A DNA stretch of 64,000 nt. It comes from Paenibacillus sp. UNC499MF. Lineage in GTDB: Bacteria; Bacillota; Bacilli; Paenibacillales; NBRC-103111. The DNA lies in the NCBI RefSeq assembly GCF_900107975.1, contig NZ_FNVF01000005.1, forward strand, positions 1 to 64,000, read 5' to 3'. The notes under the pieces were generated by a model. That model did not search any database and was not told the DNA's origin. It saw only the letters and a list, made by a program, of their open reading frames with translations. The position numbers and the translations under genes are program-made. Positions within the stretch are counted from its first letter, which is position 1; the number at the start of each line of letters is the position of its first letter. Below, piece after piece: positions 63,523 to 64,000 of this stretch.

Positions 63523-64000
63523 TTAAACTTGCTTCGTCAATTCGCCGTACTGCTTCCATACGGCATCGCTGAGCGTCTGCATATACAACGGGTCCGTATT
63601 AAGCGAATCCGTACGTTCCAGGTGCAAGCCGATTTCCTTGGCAAGCTGCTGCGCCTCGATGTCCAGATCGTACAGTACTTCCAGGTGATCCGATACGAAT
63701 CCGATCGGACACACGAGTACGCGCTTCTCGCCCTCCTGAGCGAGAGTTCGCAGTACATCCAGAATGTCCGGGCCAAGCCAAGGTGTTGCCGTTTGGCCCG
63801 CGCTCTGCCACGCAAACTGCCAGTTCTCGATGCCGGCTTTCTCTGCGATCGCCCGCGACGTTTCTAGCAGCTGCTCCGGGTAAGGATCGCCCAGCTCCAA
63901 AATCTTCTCCGGCAGACTGTGCGCCGAGAACAGGACACGGACGGAGGAGCGGTTCTCCTCTCCGAACTTGTCCAGCGCGCGCTCCACCCGCTCGGTAAGA
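63523..64000 (-). CDS. hemH: Coproporphyrin ferrochelatase (5' end outside window)
   Basis: C-terminal 158 residues; the frame stays open to the right edge. Inserts ferrous iron into (copro)porphyrin. FSAHSLPEKILELGDPYPEQ carries the metal-site histidine; WQFAWQSAGQTATPWLGPD and VLVCPIGFVSDHLEVLYDLD, with the conserved Glu/His, are typical of the Firmicute enzyme (HemH/CpfC). About 100 bases separate it from hemY; hemH-hemY are also neighbours in B. subtilis, but apart from hemL there. Confidence 0.95.
   Translation of the reverse strand, partial: LTERVERALDKFGEENRSSVRVLFSAHSLPEKILELGDPYPEQLLETSRAIAEKAGIENWQFAWQSAGQTATPWLGPDILDVLRTLAQEGEKRVLVCPIGFVSDHLEVLYDLDIEAQQLAKEIGLHLERTDSLNTDPLYMQTLSDAVWKQYGELTKQV

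Noticed and set aside
61668-63572. 634-codon plus-strand frame that begins in the 12-bp repeat
   Set aside because: The repeat (12 bases) leaves frames open and joins them to the antisense of hemY. No ribosome binding site or protein family.

Overview
The window looks like one chromosomal stretch of a spore-forming, moderately GC-rich Firmicute of the Paenibacillaceae type (Paenibacillus, Cohnella or a relative). Three things point there. It carries many sporulation genes (safA, spoVID, spoIIB-like, spoIVFA/FB, spo0B). It has an S-layer-homology amidase. Its gene order follows the Bacillus subtilis chromosome: hemL-spoVID-valS-folC-(spoIIB)-maf-radC-mreBCD-minCD-spoIVFA-spoIVFB-rplU-prp-rpmA-spo0B-obg-pheB-pheA-safA. 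Almost all genes lie on the minus strand. The genus is inferred from gene content and order, not from a search.

Reading right to left, in the direction of transcription: heme genes (hemH cut by the right edge, hemY, hemL; 60.1-64.0 kb); a small membrane peptide, an RluA pseudouridine synthase and spoVID (57.1-59.7 kb); an AT-rich gap (56.1-57.1 kb); a 19-kb exopolysaccharide (EPS) locus (37.7-56.1 kb); three envelope or secreted genes of unclear function and a 54-residue membrane peptide (35.4-37.8 kb); T-box-controlled valS, folC and murC (29.4-35.3 kb); a SpoIIB-like SPOR protein, a plus-strand SLH amidase, a DUF4321 protein, maf and an Rrf2 regulator (24-28.7 kb); the shape, division and sporulation cluster radC-mreBCD-minCD-rodA-spoIVFAB-RNase G (13.9-23.1 kb); rplU-prp-rpmA and spo0B-obg (10.1-13.5 kb); a plus-strand Nudix/aldehyde dehydrogenase pair (7.9-9.8 kb); the aspartate-family/aromatic amino acid operon pheB-hom-thrC-thrB-pheA-ilvE (1.8-7.6 kb); and safA, cut by the left edge.

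The EPS locus is the most distinctive part. It holds a tyrosine phosphatase/Wzz/BY-kinase control module and a complete predicted route to a bacillosamine-type sugar: a 4,6-dehydratase, an aminotransferase and a NeuD-family acetyltransferase. A single protein fuses a GT4 glycosyltransferase to the initiating phosphoglycosyl transferase. Other genes encode two more GT4 enzymes, an acyltransferase, a pyruvyl transferase, a polymerase-like protein, a flippase, and enzymes for UDP-glucose, UDP-glucuronate and UDP-galacturonate. It lies between spoVID and valS, which are near neighbours in B. subtilis.

Other points of interest: a 12-bp tandem repeat (11 copies at 61.7 kb) with a three-copy degenerate relative at 13.7 kb; an RNase E/G protein that stops before the expected zinc-link; rodA with unusually low GC; a NeuD gene with unusually high GC; and purine-rich noncoding DNA at 23.4-23.85 kb. 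I saw no transposase, integrase, rRNA, tRNA or CRISPR array. I could not establish a wholly new type of system; the EPS locus and the 12-bp repeats are the best candidates for follow-up.
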